Shown here piece after piece: positions 9,813 to 18,559 of a stretch of 64,000 bases of DNA. Position 1 is the first letter of the stretch; each line of letters begins with the position of its first letter. Location of the stretch: contig JAEUOZ010000076.1 of the NCBI GenBank assembly GCA_016790225.1, positions 1-64,000 on the forward strand. The letters run 5' to 3'. This DNA comes from Rubrivivax sp. (lineage in GTDB: Bacteria; Pseudomonadota; Gammaproteobacteria; Burkholderiales; Burkholderiaceae). The notes below the pieces were generated by a model, which saw only the letters and a program-made list of their open reading frames with translations, searched no databases and was not told where the DNA came from. The position numbers and the translations under genes were made by a program.

Positions 9813-10616
9813 ATGGACTCTCATCACACCCGCCGCCGCGCCCTGGGCCGGCTGCTCTCGGGCCTGGCCCTCGGCGGCGCCTGGCTGCTGCCCGCACAGG
9901 CGCAGGACCGCGTGCTGGTCGTCGGCACCGGTTCAACCTTTCGCCCCTTCGGCTTTGTCACGCCGGACCGCAAGATCGTCGGCTTCGACATCGACGTGAT
10001 GAACGCCATCGCGGCCCAGCAGGGCATGAAGCTGCGCTACGAGAGCACGCCGTTCTCGGCCATCTTCCCGGCGCTGGAAAACGGTGACCGCGACATCGTC
10101 GTGGCGGCCGTCACCAACACCGCGGCGCGGCGCGAGCGCGCCGATTTCTCCAACCCCTACATGGTGGCGCAGCTGTCGGTGCTGCTGGGTCCCGGCGTCA
10201 GCGCAGCCTCGCTGAACGAGCTGCGCTCTCGGCGTGTGGGCGTGGCGCTGAATTCGACCGCCGACACCGCCGTCTCCGAGGCCTTCGGCAAGACCGCATC
10301 GAACGTGCGCCGCTTCGAGAATACGCCGCTGATGCTGGAAGAACTGAACCAGGGCGGCGTGGACGCCGCGGTCGGCGATGTGTCAGTGCTCAGCTTCTAC
10401 CAGCGCAACAACCCCGAGAAGCGTTTCCGGCTGCTGGCCGATGCCCGCTTCCCGCAGGCCTACCTGGGCATCGTCGTGAAGAAGGGCAACAAGCCCCTGC
10501 TCGACCGCATCAACGCCGGGCTGCGCCAGGTGATCGACTCCGGCGAATATGCCCGCATCCACCTGAAGTGGTTCGGCACGGCGGCGCCACCGCTGCCGGC
10601 TTCGATCCCGGGTTGA
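9813..10616 (+). CDS. Amino-acid-type periplasmic binding protein (SBP family 3)
   Basis: 267 residues. The leader TRRRALGRLLSGLALGGAW has consecutive arginines before a hydrophobic core and AQA, so export could be by Tat or Sec. The mature part has FRPFGFVTPDRKIVGFDIDV, the family-3 signature region, and RERADFSNPYMVAQ; residues around EELNQGGVDAAVGD and YLGIVVKKGN are the second half-site. GGAG precedes the ATG. It probably serves the permease/ATPase pair at 6.4-7.9 kb, since no other permease is nearby. Separation from the transporter by M20 and DUF3455 genes suggests one functional unit. Confidence 0.9.
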   Translation: MDSHHTRRRALGRLLSGLALGGAWLLPAQAQDRVLVVGTGSTFRPFGFVTPDRKIVGFDIDVMNAIAAQQGMKLRYESTPFSAIFPALENGDRDIVVAAVTNTAARRERADFSNPYMVAQLSVLLGPGVSAASLNELRSRRVGVALNSTADTAVSEAFGKTASNVRRFENTPLMLEELNQGGVDAAVGDVSVLSFYQRNNPEKRFRLLADARFPQAYLGIVVKKGNKPLLDRINAGLRQVIDSGEYARIHLKWFGTAAPPLPASIPG

Positions 10617-10771
10617 TGCGCGGGCGGCGGCCCGTCGCGCGCCTCTTGACGGACAGGCCTCAAGTCGTGACGATGCTGTCACCGATGAAGGCCGCCATGC
10701 TGGACGATCGGGGCGCCCCCCAGGGTGCCGAGATCCAGCTGCCGGCAGCACCTTGACGCCAGGAGAATCCC

Positions 10772-11380
10772 ATGGCCGACCCCGCAGCCGCAACCCTCAC
10801 ACAGCTGAGGAACATCCAGGCCCGCACCGGCAAGACGATTGCCGAACTGCATGCAGCCGTGGCCGCCGGCGGCGCCGCCCGGCATGGCGAGAAACGCAGC
10901 TGGCTGATGGAGCACTTCAAGCTGGGCTATGGCGACGCCAATACCGTGGCCTTGTTCATCGGCAAGCCTTTGCCCGATCTGGGCGACACGACCGCCACTG
11001 CTGCGCTGGCGCCGGCATCCACCGCGGCCGCCGCCACGCCGGCTGACGCGCTGGCCGGCATCTACACCGGCGCCAAGGCGGGTCTGCGCCCCTTGCACGA
11101 AGCCGTGATGGCGCAGATCAAGAGCTTCGGGGCATTTGAAGAAGCGCCCAAGAAGAGCTACATCAGCTTGCGCCGCAAGAAGCAGTTCGCGATGGTCGGG
11201 CCGGCCACCAAGGACAGCATCGAGATCGGTCTGAACGCCAAGGATCTGCCCGTGGACGCGCGCCTGAAGGTTCAGCCCCCTGGCAGCATGTGCAACGCCA
11301 CCACACGCATCACCAGCACGGCGGAACTGGATACGCCCTTGAAGGACTGGCTGAGGCGTGCCTACGACGCAGCCGCCTGA
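10772..11380 (+). CDS. DUF4287 and DUF5655 domain protein
   Basis: 202 residues. The N-terminal part (about 5-60: LRNIQARTGKTIAELHAAV, HGEKRSWLMEHFKLGYGDA) matches the DUF4287 helical domain, and the C-terminal part (about 95-200: GAKAGLRPLHEAVM, then KKSYISLRRKKQFAMVGPA and IEIGLNAK) matches DUF5655. A threonine/alanine-rich linker lies between them. The two domains are often found together, but neither has an assigned biochemical role, although DUF5655 resembles a nucleic-acid or transport-associated fold in some descriptions. AGGAG precedes the ATG by 7 nt. It does not obviously belong to the ABC cluster. Confidence 0.8.
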   Translation: MADPAAATLTQLRNIQARTGKTIAELHAAVAAGGAARHGEKRSWLMEHFKLGYGDANTVALFIGKPLPDLGDTTATAALAPASTAAAATPADALAGIYTGAKAGLRPLHEAVMAQIKSFGAFEEAPKKSYISLRRKKQFAMVGPATKDSIEIGLNAKDLPVDARLKVQPPGSMCNATTRITSTAELDTPLKDWLRRAYDAAA

Positions 11381-11625
11381 GCCCGGAAAGCCCGGGCCGA
11401 TCGGTCAGCCAAGGAGTGACCGAATGCGTGCGCCGGCCGGGCCGGTGCGTGGTCGCCACCCAGAAATCGAGCGCAACTGTCCGCACTCGTTGTTGCGGGG
11501 CGACAGCCTGGAGCGGTTTTCCGCTCTGATGAGCATCGGCGCAATTTCCGCACCATCGCAAGGCCGGGCTTCGCGGACGCTTTGGGCTCACCCACCACGG
11601 CCTCGATGAATCCAGAGTCGTTCTC

Positions 11626-12576
11626 GTGATCGTCACGACACGTTTCCCCGATCTGCCGCCCAGGCCGCAGACGCCGTCGAATGCGGCGTTCCGGCAGGCC
11701 TTCTTCGCGCGCTGGGGACTCGAGAACACCGTGTTCCTCGCCAGCACGCGACAGTTCGAGTCGATGACGCAGACGGCGGCGCTGTCGGTCAAGCTGGCCG
11801 AACAGGGGCGCGCCACGCTGCGCGTGGGCCGCCGCGAGCTGATGCTCGAAGCGGGTCATTGCCTTGTGGTCAACGAAGGCGAGCCCTACAGCGTGCGCAT
11901 TTCGGGCGAGGTGCCCATGCGGGCCTTCAGCCTGCACTTCAGGCCGGGGCTGGCGGCCGAAGTGGCCACCGCCCGCGCAGAAACCTGGCAGCGCGCGCTG
12001 GAACGCGGCGGCCATGAGCCCGCGCGAAGCGCGCCCTGGCTGCGGGACGATCTGCATCTGCCATCGGCTGCACTGTTGGACATCGTTGCTGCGGTGCGCC
12101 GCCGGGTCCTGGAGGGCGATCGTGACGGCCAGAGCTACGAGCCCCTGTTCATCGGCGCGCTGGATCGCCTGCTGGCCGACAGCCATCAGCAGCGCCGGGG
12201 CGCAGCGGCCTCGCTGCAGGCCGTGCGCGCGAGTACCCGAGGGGAGCTCTTGAGGCGCGCCGGCTGGGCACACGACTTCATCTTCAGCCACTACGCCGAG
12301 CCGATCTCGCTGGACCAGATTGCCGCGGCTGCGCACTTGTCCAAGTACCACCTGCTGCGAACGTTCCATCAGGTCTACGGCCAGACACCGCATGCCGCGC
12401 TGAACGAGCGCCGGGCGCAGATCGCGCAGGCCCTGCTGACCGAGGGCCGGGCGGATCTCGTGACGGTGGCTGAGACGGCGGGCTTCGGCTCTCGCTGGGC
12501 CATGCAGCGCGCGCTGCGCCGGCAGTACGGCGCCACGGCCCGCGCCCTGCGGGGTCGTCAGCGTGAAGCTCGATGA
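11626..12576 (+). CDS. AraC-family transcriptional regulator
   Basis: 316-residue regulator. The first about 190 residues form a cupin-like sensor region (LRVGRRELMLEAGHCLVVNEG). The C-terminal DNA-binding domain, about 215-310, has two helix-turn-helix units: SLDQIAAAAHLSKYHLLRTF and LVTVAETAGFGSRWAMQRAL. A GTG start at 11626 is the only long option but has no convincing ribosome-binding site, so the true start could be further in. It overlaps the following exported-protein gene by 14 nt and may control the three exported proteins downstream. Confidence 0.9.
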   Translation: MIVTTRFPDLPPRPQTPSNAAFRQAFFARWGLENTVFLASTRQFESMTQTAALSVKLAEQGRATLRVGRRELMLEAGHCLVVNEGEPYSVRISGEVPMRAFSLHFRPGLAAEVATARAETWQRALERGGHEPARSAPWLRDDLHLPSAALLDIVAAVRRRVLEGDRDGQSYEPLFIGALDRLLADSHQQRRGAAASLQAVRASTRGELLRRAGWAHDFIFSHYAEPISLDQIAAAAHLSKYHLLRTFHQVYGQTPHAALNERRAQIAQALLTEGRADLVTVAETAGFGSRWAMQRALRRQYGATARALRGRQREAR

Positions 12577-13309
12577 GGAGCCGCCCGCGGTGACCCGCCG
12601 GGCATGGCCTCGCCGGCGGGCCGCAGCGCTGCTGCTCCTGCCCCTGCTGGGCCACGCCCAGCCCCTGCCCGGACGCTGGGAAGGCCAGGCCCAGGTGAGC
12701 GGCCAGGCCGTGGCGGTGCTGCTCGATCTGACGGAAGGCGCTCCGCGGCCCACGGGTTACCTCACGCTGCCGGGGCGCAGCGTGCAGCGCCTGCGCCTGC
12801 GCTTTGAGCTGCGCGATGGCCTGTGGCGCGGCACGGCCAGCGCCCTGCCGGGCAGCGCCGATGGCGATGGGCCGGCCATCGAACTGCAGACGGCCGATTC
12901 GGCACAGCGGTGGCGCGGCCAGCTGCGCCAGGGCGGGCATGCCGCGCCGCTGCTCTTGAACCGCAGCGGCGAGGCGCCTCCCGCCGAAGGCGTGCCCTCC
13001 TCCGCTTTGTCCGCGGCGGCTCTGGGCGTCTGGCACGGCCGCTACGACATCGGCTTCGGGCCGCGCGATGCCACGCTGCGCGTGATGCCGTCCGGAGTGA
13101 CGATGACCGTGGTGGGCCGCCGTACGTCGGAGATCGTCTTTGACGAAGCCGTGCAGCGGGGTCAGCTGCTGATGTTGCGCGCCAGCGCCGCGTCACTGGC
13201 GATCGATGCGCCGGCCGCGGGCCTGGCGCAGGGTGTGCTGGCTGCAAGCATCCGCTTCGGTCCCTTCGATGCGCCGCTGGAACTCCGGCGCGAGCAAGGG
13301 CCACGATGA
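12563..13309 (+). CDS. Exported protein of unknown function (248 aa)
   Basis: A basic start (TRRAWPRRR) followed by AAALLLLPLLGHAQP forms a signal peptide with cleavage after HAQ. The mature part begins with a beta-rich repeat unit, PGRWEGQAQVSGQAVAVLLD, and a second unit GVWHGRYDIGFGPRDATLRV occurs near residue 155. The two halves, each opening with a W-G-x motif, suggest an internal duplication. No family was recognised. The start lies within the AraC coding end (14-nt overlap), and the stop overlaps the beta-propeller gene by ATGA, so the three are cotranscribed. Confidence 0.75.
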   Translation: MKLDEEPPAVTRRAWPRRRAAALLLLPLLGHAQPLPGRWEGQAQVSGQAVAVLLDLTEGAPRPTGYLTLPGRSVQRLRLRFELRDGLWRGTASALPGSADGDGPAIELQTADSAQRWRGQLRQGGHAAPLLLNRSGEAPPAEGVPSSALSAAALGVWHGRYDIGFGPRDATLRVMPSGVTMTVVGRRTSEIVFDEAVQRGQLLMLRASAASLAIDAPAAGLAQGVLAASIRFGPFDAPLELRREQGPR

Positions 13310-14691
13310 GGCGCCGGAGGCTGGGGCTGGGGCTGAGGCTGGTCCTGAACGGGCCGCTGCTGAACCTGCTTCGCAGCGCGATGTCGCGCGGGATGCCTCG
13401 CGTGCTGATCGCCACGGTGGCGCTCGGCTCTGCTGCCACAGCCTTCGCGCAGACGCAGTTTCGCGGCGGTCCCGCGCATGCCGGCGTCTACGCCAGCCAG
13501 GCACCGCGCACGATGCCGGGCATCGCCTGGCAGTTCACCACCGGAGACCGCATCGTCTCCTCACCGGTGCTGTCCGAAGGCACGCTGTTTTTCGGCAGCA
13601 ACGACGGGCATGTCTACGCGCTGGATGCCGCCAGCGGCCGCCAGCGCTGGGCCTGGCGCACGGAAGGCGCCGTGCCTTCCACGCCTGCCGTGCAGGACGG
13701 CCGCGTGCATGTGCTCAGCTATGACGGGCGGCTGCACACGCTGGACGCCGCCACCGGCGCACCCTTGTGGACCTTCGCCACCGGCGGCGAGCGGCGCTTC
13801 GAGGCGCGCGGGCTGCACGGCAGCACGCCGCGCACCCAGACCATCGCCGACCCCTACGATGTCTACCTCTCCAGCCCAGCGGTGGTAGCCGGGGTGCTCT
13901 ACTTCGGCAGCAGCGACGGCCATGTCTACGCGCTGGATGCGGCCAGCGGCGCGCCGCGCTGGAAGCAGCGCACAGGCGACGTGGTGCATGCCTCGCCCGC
14001 CGTGGCCGACGGCCTGGTGGTGGTGGGCAGCTGGGACGGCAGCCTCTACGCCTTCGATGCCTTGAACGGCGCCGCACGCTGGCGCTTTCAGGCCGGCATC
14101 GACAGCTTGATGGCCAACCAGCAGGGCTTCCAGTCCTCGGCCGCGATCATCGGCGGCGTGGTCTACGTCGGCTGCCGCGATGCGCATCTCTACGCCATCG
14201 ATGCGGCCACCGGCAAGGAGCGCTGGCGCTTTTCGACCGGTGCGAGCTGGGTCGTGGGTTCACCCGCGGTGGCGCATGGGCGGGTCTATTTCGCCACCTC
14301 GGATTCGGCCCGGCTGCATGCGCTGGATGCACAGACGGGCGCCCCGGCCTGGGAGCAGCAGACCAAGGCCTACCAGTTCGCCTCGCCCGTGGTGGCCGGC
14401 GATGTGCTGTTGACCGGCCTGCTCAACGGCACGCTGGAGGCGCGAGACCTGGCCGGCGGCCAGGCCTTGTGGACCTTCCGCACCGAAGCCTCACAGGCGA
14501 ATGTCGGTTGGGTGCTGACCGCTGACGGTCGACTCAATGCGCCCTGGATCTTCCACGGCGGCACGCAGGACGCGATGGTGATCGGCTTCGATCGGCAGTC
14601 CAGCGTGGGCTCGTTCTTCTCGTCAGCCCTGGTCGCTGGCGGGGTGATCTACGTCGGCAGCGCCGACGGCCGAATGGTTGCACTGCGCTGA
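13306..14691 (+). CDS. PQQ-type beta-propeller repeat protein, exported
   Basis: 461 residues. Several repeats of the form GxVYxGSxDGHVYALDAxxG followed by RW (for example FFGSNDGHVYALDAASG, YFGSSDGHVYALDAASG and VYVGCRDAHLYAIDAATG) build a beta-propeller of the pyrrolo-quinoline-quinone-like/BamB superfamily. A signal peptide (VLIATVALGSAATAFAQ) lies after a 25-residue extension; an alternative ATG at 13381 would remove the extension, but AAGGG before 13306 and the ATGA overlap favour the longer form. There is no dehydrogenase active-site signature, so it may be a scaffold or sensor rather than an enzyme. Confidence 0.85.
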   Translation: MRRRRLGLGLRLVLNGPLLNLLRSAMSRGMPRVLIATVALGSAATAFAQTQFRGGPAHAGVYASQAPRTMPGIAWQFTTGDRIVSSPVLSEGTLFFGSNDGHVYALDAASGRQRWAWRTEGAVPSTPAVQDGRVHVLSYDGRLHTLDAATGAPLWTFATGGERRFEARGLHGSTPRTQTIADPYDVYLSSPAVVAGVLYFGSSDGHVYALDAASGAPRWKQRTGDVVHASPAVADGLVVVGSWDGSLYAFDALNGAARWRFQAGIDSLMANQQGFQSSAAIIGGVVYVGCRDAHLYAIDAATGKERWRFSTGASWVVGSPAVAHGRVYFATSDSARLHALDAQTGAPAWEQQTKAYQFASPVVAGDVLLTGLLNGTLEARDLAGGQALWTFRTEASQANVGWVLTADGRLNAPWIFHGGTQDAMVIGFDRQSSVGSFFSSALVAGGVIYVGSADGRMVALR

Positions 14692-14697
14692 GGCGGC

Positions 14698-16128
14698 ATG
14701 AAAGCTCCACGATCTCCATCGAAAGACGCCCAGCCGAAGCGGCTGGGCCCTCCCGCACCCAGCCGGCGCGCCTTCGCACGCCTGATGCTGCTTTCTGCCA
14801 TGGGCGCTGCGGGCGTGCGCGCCCAGGCTCCGGTGCTCAGCGCCGGATCCGGGCCAGAGCCCCTGCAGGAAGCCGCCTGGCGTGCCGATCTGCAGCAGTT
14901 GCGACAGGAGTTTCTGGCGCGCGATCGCGCCTACTCGCCCCAGGCCCGCGCTCAGGCAGAGGCCCGCCTGGCCTTGCTGGAGGCGCAGCAAGGCCCGCTG
15001 CCCTGGCTGAGGCTGGCCATCGACGTGGCGCAGATCGCCGCGCTGGCCGACAACGGGCACACCGCGGCCAGCGCCACGCCGCGTGTGGCGCGCTGCCACC
15101 GGGTGCCGATCCGGCTGGCGCCCTTTGGTGCCGATTGGCATGTGCTGCGCGCCCGTGAGGCCGATGCCGATCTGCTGGGCGGCCGCCTGCTGGCCATCGA
15201 TGGCGTGGGCACCGGTGCCCTTCGCCGTGCCGCGCACAGCCTGGTCGGCGGCACAGCTGCCTGGCGTGACCGGCAGGCGCCGTTTCTCTTCGAATGCCCG
15301 CCGCAGCTGCAAACGATGGGTCTGGCGCGCGAGGCCGAATCGGCGCTCTACCTCTTTGAGTCAGCCGACGGCCGCCTCATCGAGCGCCGTCTCGTGGGCG
15401 AGGCTCCGCACGCCGAACGCATCCGCGCCAGCACCGAGCGACTGCTGCTGCCACAAGTCAATGCCGGCCTGCAAGGCTGGCTCAGCGCGCTGCCGCTGGA
15501 GCGTGCGCCCTGGTCCCTGCGGGATGCGGAGCAGCGCATGCGCTGGCGCCACGCGGCCGAGCTGAACGCACTGGTCATCGACCTGCGAGTGAATACCGAT
15601 ACCGCGACGCAGAAGCTGCGCGGCTTCTTCGACGAGATCGAGGCCGCGGCCAACGAATTGAAGCCCGCGCACCTGGTGCTCGATCTGCGCCAGAACGGGG
15701 GTGGCGATCTGACACGCACCCGTGCCTTCGCACAGTCCTTGCCCGCGCTGGCCAAGGGCCGCCTCTTCGTGCTGACCAGCCCCTGGACCTTCTCGGCCGC
15801 CATCAGCACAGCAGCCTACGCCAAGCAGGCCGCGCCGCAGCGCGTGACGCTGGTGGGCGAAGCAGCCGGCGACCGCCTGCAGTTCTTCGCCGAAGGCCGA
15901 CCGCTGACGCTCAAGCACTCCGGCCTGGTGCTGCTGCCGGCCACCGAGCGCCACGACTACCGCGACGGCTGCCGCAGCTTCCAGGACTGCCACGGCTCAG
16001 TCATCCGGCACCCCATCGCCATCGCCACGCTGGAACCCGACATCGCCGCACCCTGGACCTGCGCCGCCTGGCGCGAGGGTAGCGACCCGGCCATGGAGGC
16101 CGTGGCAAGCGCGTTGAAGACGGCTTGA
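14698..16128 (+). CDS. S41-like (C-terminal processing peptidase superfamily) exported protein
   Basis: 476 residues. A twin-arginine-like leader (PSRRAFARLMLLSAMGAAG) ends at VRAQ. From about residue 320 the sequence follows the S41 core: HLVLDLRQNGGGD (the LDLRxNxGG motif), then FVLTSPWTFSAAISTAAYAK with the likely nucleophile in FSAA, and RVTLVGEAAGD. The N-terminal region is not a typical PDZ domain. A peptidase acting outside the cytoplasm is likely, but activity is inferred. It lies 6 nt after the propeller gene, suggesting joint expression and perhaps a shared substrate. Confidence 0.8.
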   Translation: MKAPRSPSKDAQPKRLGPPAPSRRAFARLMLLSAMGAAGVRAQAPVLSAGSGPEPLQEAAWRADLQQLRQEFLARDRAYSPQARAQAEARLALLEAQQGPLPWLRLAIDVAQIAALADNGHTAASATPRVARCHRVPIRLAPFGADWHVLRAREADADLLGGRLLAIDGVGTGALRRAAHSLVGGTAAWRDRQAPFLFECPPQLQTMGLAREAESALYLFESADGRLIERRLVGEAPHAERIRASTERLLLPQVNAGLQGWLSALPLERAPWSLRDAEQRMRWRHAAELNALVIDLRVNTDTATQKLRGFFDEIEAAANELKPAHLVLDLRQNGGGDLTRTRAFAQSLPALAKGRLFVLTSPWTFSAAISTAAYAKQAAPQRVTLVGEAAGDRLQFFAEGRPLTLKHSGLVLLPATERHDYRDGCRSFQDCHGSVIRHPIAIATLEPDIAAPWTCAAWREGSDPAMEAVASALKTA

Positions 16129-16334
16129 AACGACAAGGCCCGGTGAGCTGGGTGTGGGTGCGGGCGCTGTTGTTTGGCTGGGCAGGAGGGATGGGGTCAC
16201 AGACAGTCGGCGGTCACGAGGGTTTCTGCGCGGGGCGGGCAGAGGATTCGAGCTGGCCTGAATCGCATGGGTCGGCTGTTGACCCGTTGTGGGCATTCCT
16301 CGTCAGACGGCGGTTGCGGGGCGCCTCCTCGCGG

Positions 16335-16436
16335 GCTGAGCGCAGCGGAAGCCCTTCCCCTCCATGTCCCCCGCCATCGTCCTCCGGCCGCTGGCTCCTC
16401 CTTTACTTCCGGGGAAGGGCTTCCGCTGCCCTCAGC
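16335..16436. repeat. Palindromic repeat element, copy 1
   Basis: Arms 16335-16360 and 16411-16436 are inverted repeats of 26 bp with a single mismatch (core GCAGCGGAAGCCCTTCCCC and its complement). They enclose a 50-nt loop that begins TCCATGTCCCCC and ends CTCCTCCTTTACTTCC. The same two loop-edge boxes recur, inverted, in the element at 16484-16583, so both belong to one repeat family with different arms. It could be a miniature mobile or REP-like element. Confidence 0.85.
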
Positions 16437-16483
16437 AGGCGGCTTGGTGGACCCCCCAACGACGAAAGCCAGGTCGTCGGCTG

Positions 16484-16583
16484 GCCAAGGTCGGTGGGCG
16501 CCCTCCCGCGGAAGTGAAGGAGGAGGGTCGGGCGCAGTCCGACCCGGGGGACATGGAGCGGGAGGGCGCCCACCGGCCTTGGC
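16484..16583. repeat. Palindromic repeat element, copy 2 (inverted)
   Basis: Arms 16484-16508 and 16559-16583 are 25-bp inverted repeats with one mismatch (core CGGTGGGCGCCCTCCCG). The 50-nt loop starts CGGAAGTGAAGGAGGAG and ends GGGGGACATGGAG, which is the reverse complement of the edge boxes of copy 1. Inside the loop is a further small hairpin, GGGTCGG-N7-CCGACCC at 16525-16545. The two copies point in opposite directions and are separated by 47 bp. Confidence 0.85.
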
Positions 16584-16769
16584 ACGCGAGGTGGTCGAGA
16601 TCGAAGGCGCCAGACTCTCCAGCGCTCGTTGCTGGCCGCAGTGAATCGACGCGGAGGAGCTGTCGTTGGCCGCGCAGAGGCGCACGCGGCGTTGCGCATT
16701 GGCGTAGCCCTATCTGTTCCCGCTGAATATGGTTCGGCCATGGTCAAGGCAGAGAGGGACGTGACGCAC

Positions 16770-18559
16770 TCATGCCCTTTGAATCCCAACCAAAACCTCC
16801 GCCAATTCTGCGGGAACAATAGCCAGCACTTCGTACTTTCGCGTCAAGTGTTGCAGGCTCCACTTCGTACCTAACCGCCGTCGTAGAGGTTCGAAGAGCT
16901 TTTTCATGTCGCACTGCAAGACCCATTGCGGTAGAGAGATCACTGAACCGCCGACATATGAAACTCGAACTAACTCTCCGCCTCCAGCACCGGAAAGCTC
17001 AGCGTAGATTTCGATCATCCCGTCCGCGATCTGCTGCAACACGTCAGCGTTGAGTTGAAGAAGCGACCTGGAGTGGCGATGGTCAACGCTCGGCGCAAAA
17101 TTTGGCCGATCAGCTTGGTTCTCATCCAGAAGGAGCGCGTATATGAAGAGCGGATCCAATAGGTATGATTCAAGGTGACGTCGAGCTACAACATGCACAC
17201 GACCACCCGGTTCGGCATCATCATCACGGTCAACAATGCCCGCGACTTGGGTTGATTCGATCGCCGTCACCCAACGGATGACCATCTGCTTCCCGCCGCT
17301 CTGTCGCCCTTCACTGGCTGGCACGAAGTTTAGAGCCCGCGCGCTGTCAAATCCAACGCTCAGGGCTGAGTCTTGAGCCAATACTGCCTGCACTACTTGG
17401 TAAAACTCAACGTCGTCCCTGTCCTCTACAAAAACGACCTTGGTCTGCGTGCCGACCGTCACGAGCCCAGCTGTGAGATGAGCAACCGGCTCCCACTTAT
17501 TTGCCACTGGCCTTATGCGCGGCTCAGCGGTGCACATCACAAACAAATTCTCTCTTTCCGTAAGTGCAACTGTCGAAGGGGAATGGGTAGTCGCGATCAC
17601 TCGGATGCCGCGTCGTTCGACAAGCTCATCGCGAATCACGCGCAGGAAGGTTTTGGTCAGCGCCGGATGTAGGTGGGCATCCGGTTCATCGAGCAACAGT
17701 AGAGCCGTTCGCGAATTGAGCGCTGCTTGATTGAAGAAGTAAGACCAAATTGAAGTCAGAAATACGACCCGCTCGCCTGACGACAAAGCGCTCGCCGGTA
17801 CGACGGCGCCTGACTGCAAGTGCTCAAGCTCAAGCCTATAGTTCAGCTCGAAGTTTTGCGTCCATGATCCTTTCTTGACAATTGGAGCGACCATCCGATA
17901 TCGGAGGCCTGCTTGTTGAAGAACCAGGTTCACGGACTCCCAAGGCAAAGCGCCCAGCTGAGCTGCTGCAGCTTCGTCCGAACCTCCATCCTGCTTCAAG
18001 TGATGGACCTTCGCTGCATAGCTCACAAACAGGAGCGGTATTGAGGTGTGCATCGAGGCCGGATGGCTGGCTCCCCGCTTCATCAGCACGAAATTCGCCG
18101 GAAGTGCAGTATCGAATTGTTCTCTATTGAATTTCCCGCGAGGAATGCCGGTCTTGCGCACAAGCGTGTCCCAAAGCAGATCCCAATCAGCATTTCTGCT
18201 TCCAGTCACAATGGGGTCGCTAGGAATTTCTTGAGTATTCCACGCCTCGTCTGCTAGCTCGCGGACCTGCTGGATCGCGGCGGCGGAATCGGAAACATCC
18301 CAGTAGCTCCTCAGTAGAACGGTGTTCTGAGCATCGAGTTGCTCGGAGCATTCTAGCTTTGCGGGGAAAGGTTCGAGGTCCATATGTCGCAAGCTTGGCC
18401 CCGGCGCAGGAATAAAGACACCGGCTGAACGGGCGATAATTCGAGCAACTGCGTCTTGCCTGATCCATTCGCACCGGTAATGACGGCAAGGCTCGGTATG
18501 TTCTGCCATATGAGGGCGGAGATAGACTTGTATTTCCCATCGACCAATCGAATGTCCAT
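16770..18559 (-). pseudogene. AAA ATPase with OLD-like TOPRIM domain, broken by one frameshift
   Basis: The N-terminal frame starts MDIRLVDGKYKS at 18559 and carries Walker A GANGSGKTQLLEL at residues 29-41. It then goes out of frame at about 18437, and the remaining about 555 codons continue in the -1 frame from IARSAGVF. That part has the ABC-like signature LSSGERVVFL, Walker B ALLLLDEPDAHLHP, an H-loop VIATTHSP, and then TOPRIM-like motifs (VVFVEDRDDVEFY, GIVDRDDD, RHLESYLLDP). Such ATPase-TOPRIM proteins resemble OLD nucleases, often linked to phage defence. One missing base in an LIAR-coding stretch would restore the reading frame; sequencing error cannot be excluded. Base composition is more AT-rich than the neighbours, a sign of transfer. 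Confidence 0.8.

Larger units (their letters stand above)
16129..16769. other. 641-bp gene-free stretch carrying two palindromic repeat elements
   Basis: No credible protein gene was found; reading frames here have irregular composition and simply read through inverted repeats. The centre is occupied by two approximately 100-bp palindromes (separate entries). The right-hand 190 bp before the ATPase gene become visibly more AT-rich, which marks the boundary of the accessory segment. Confidence 0.7.

Noticed and set aside
10685..10756. A 23-codon frame starting MKAAMLDDRGAP that resembles the N-terminus of zinc-type alcohol dehydrogenases
   Set aside because: The likeness is short and followed by a stop; no further dehydrogenase sequence is present, so a gene remnant cannot be supported.
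16335..16583. Integron attC-like sites
   Set aside because: The palindromes lack the GTTRRRY/RYYYAAC core sites, and there is no integrase.
16197..16685. Open frame of about 160 codons across the palindromic repeats
   Set aside because: It is created by reading through inverted repeats (Pro/Gly/Ala/Ser rich) and has no family resemblance.
18430..18445. Programmed -1 frameshift in the AAA ATPase
   Set aside because: No X-XXY-YYZ slippery heptamer or downstream stimulatory structure was evident at the break, so a deletion or sequence error is more likely.
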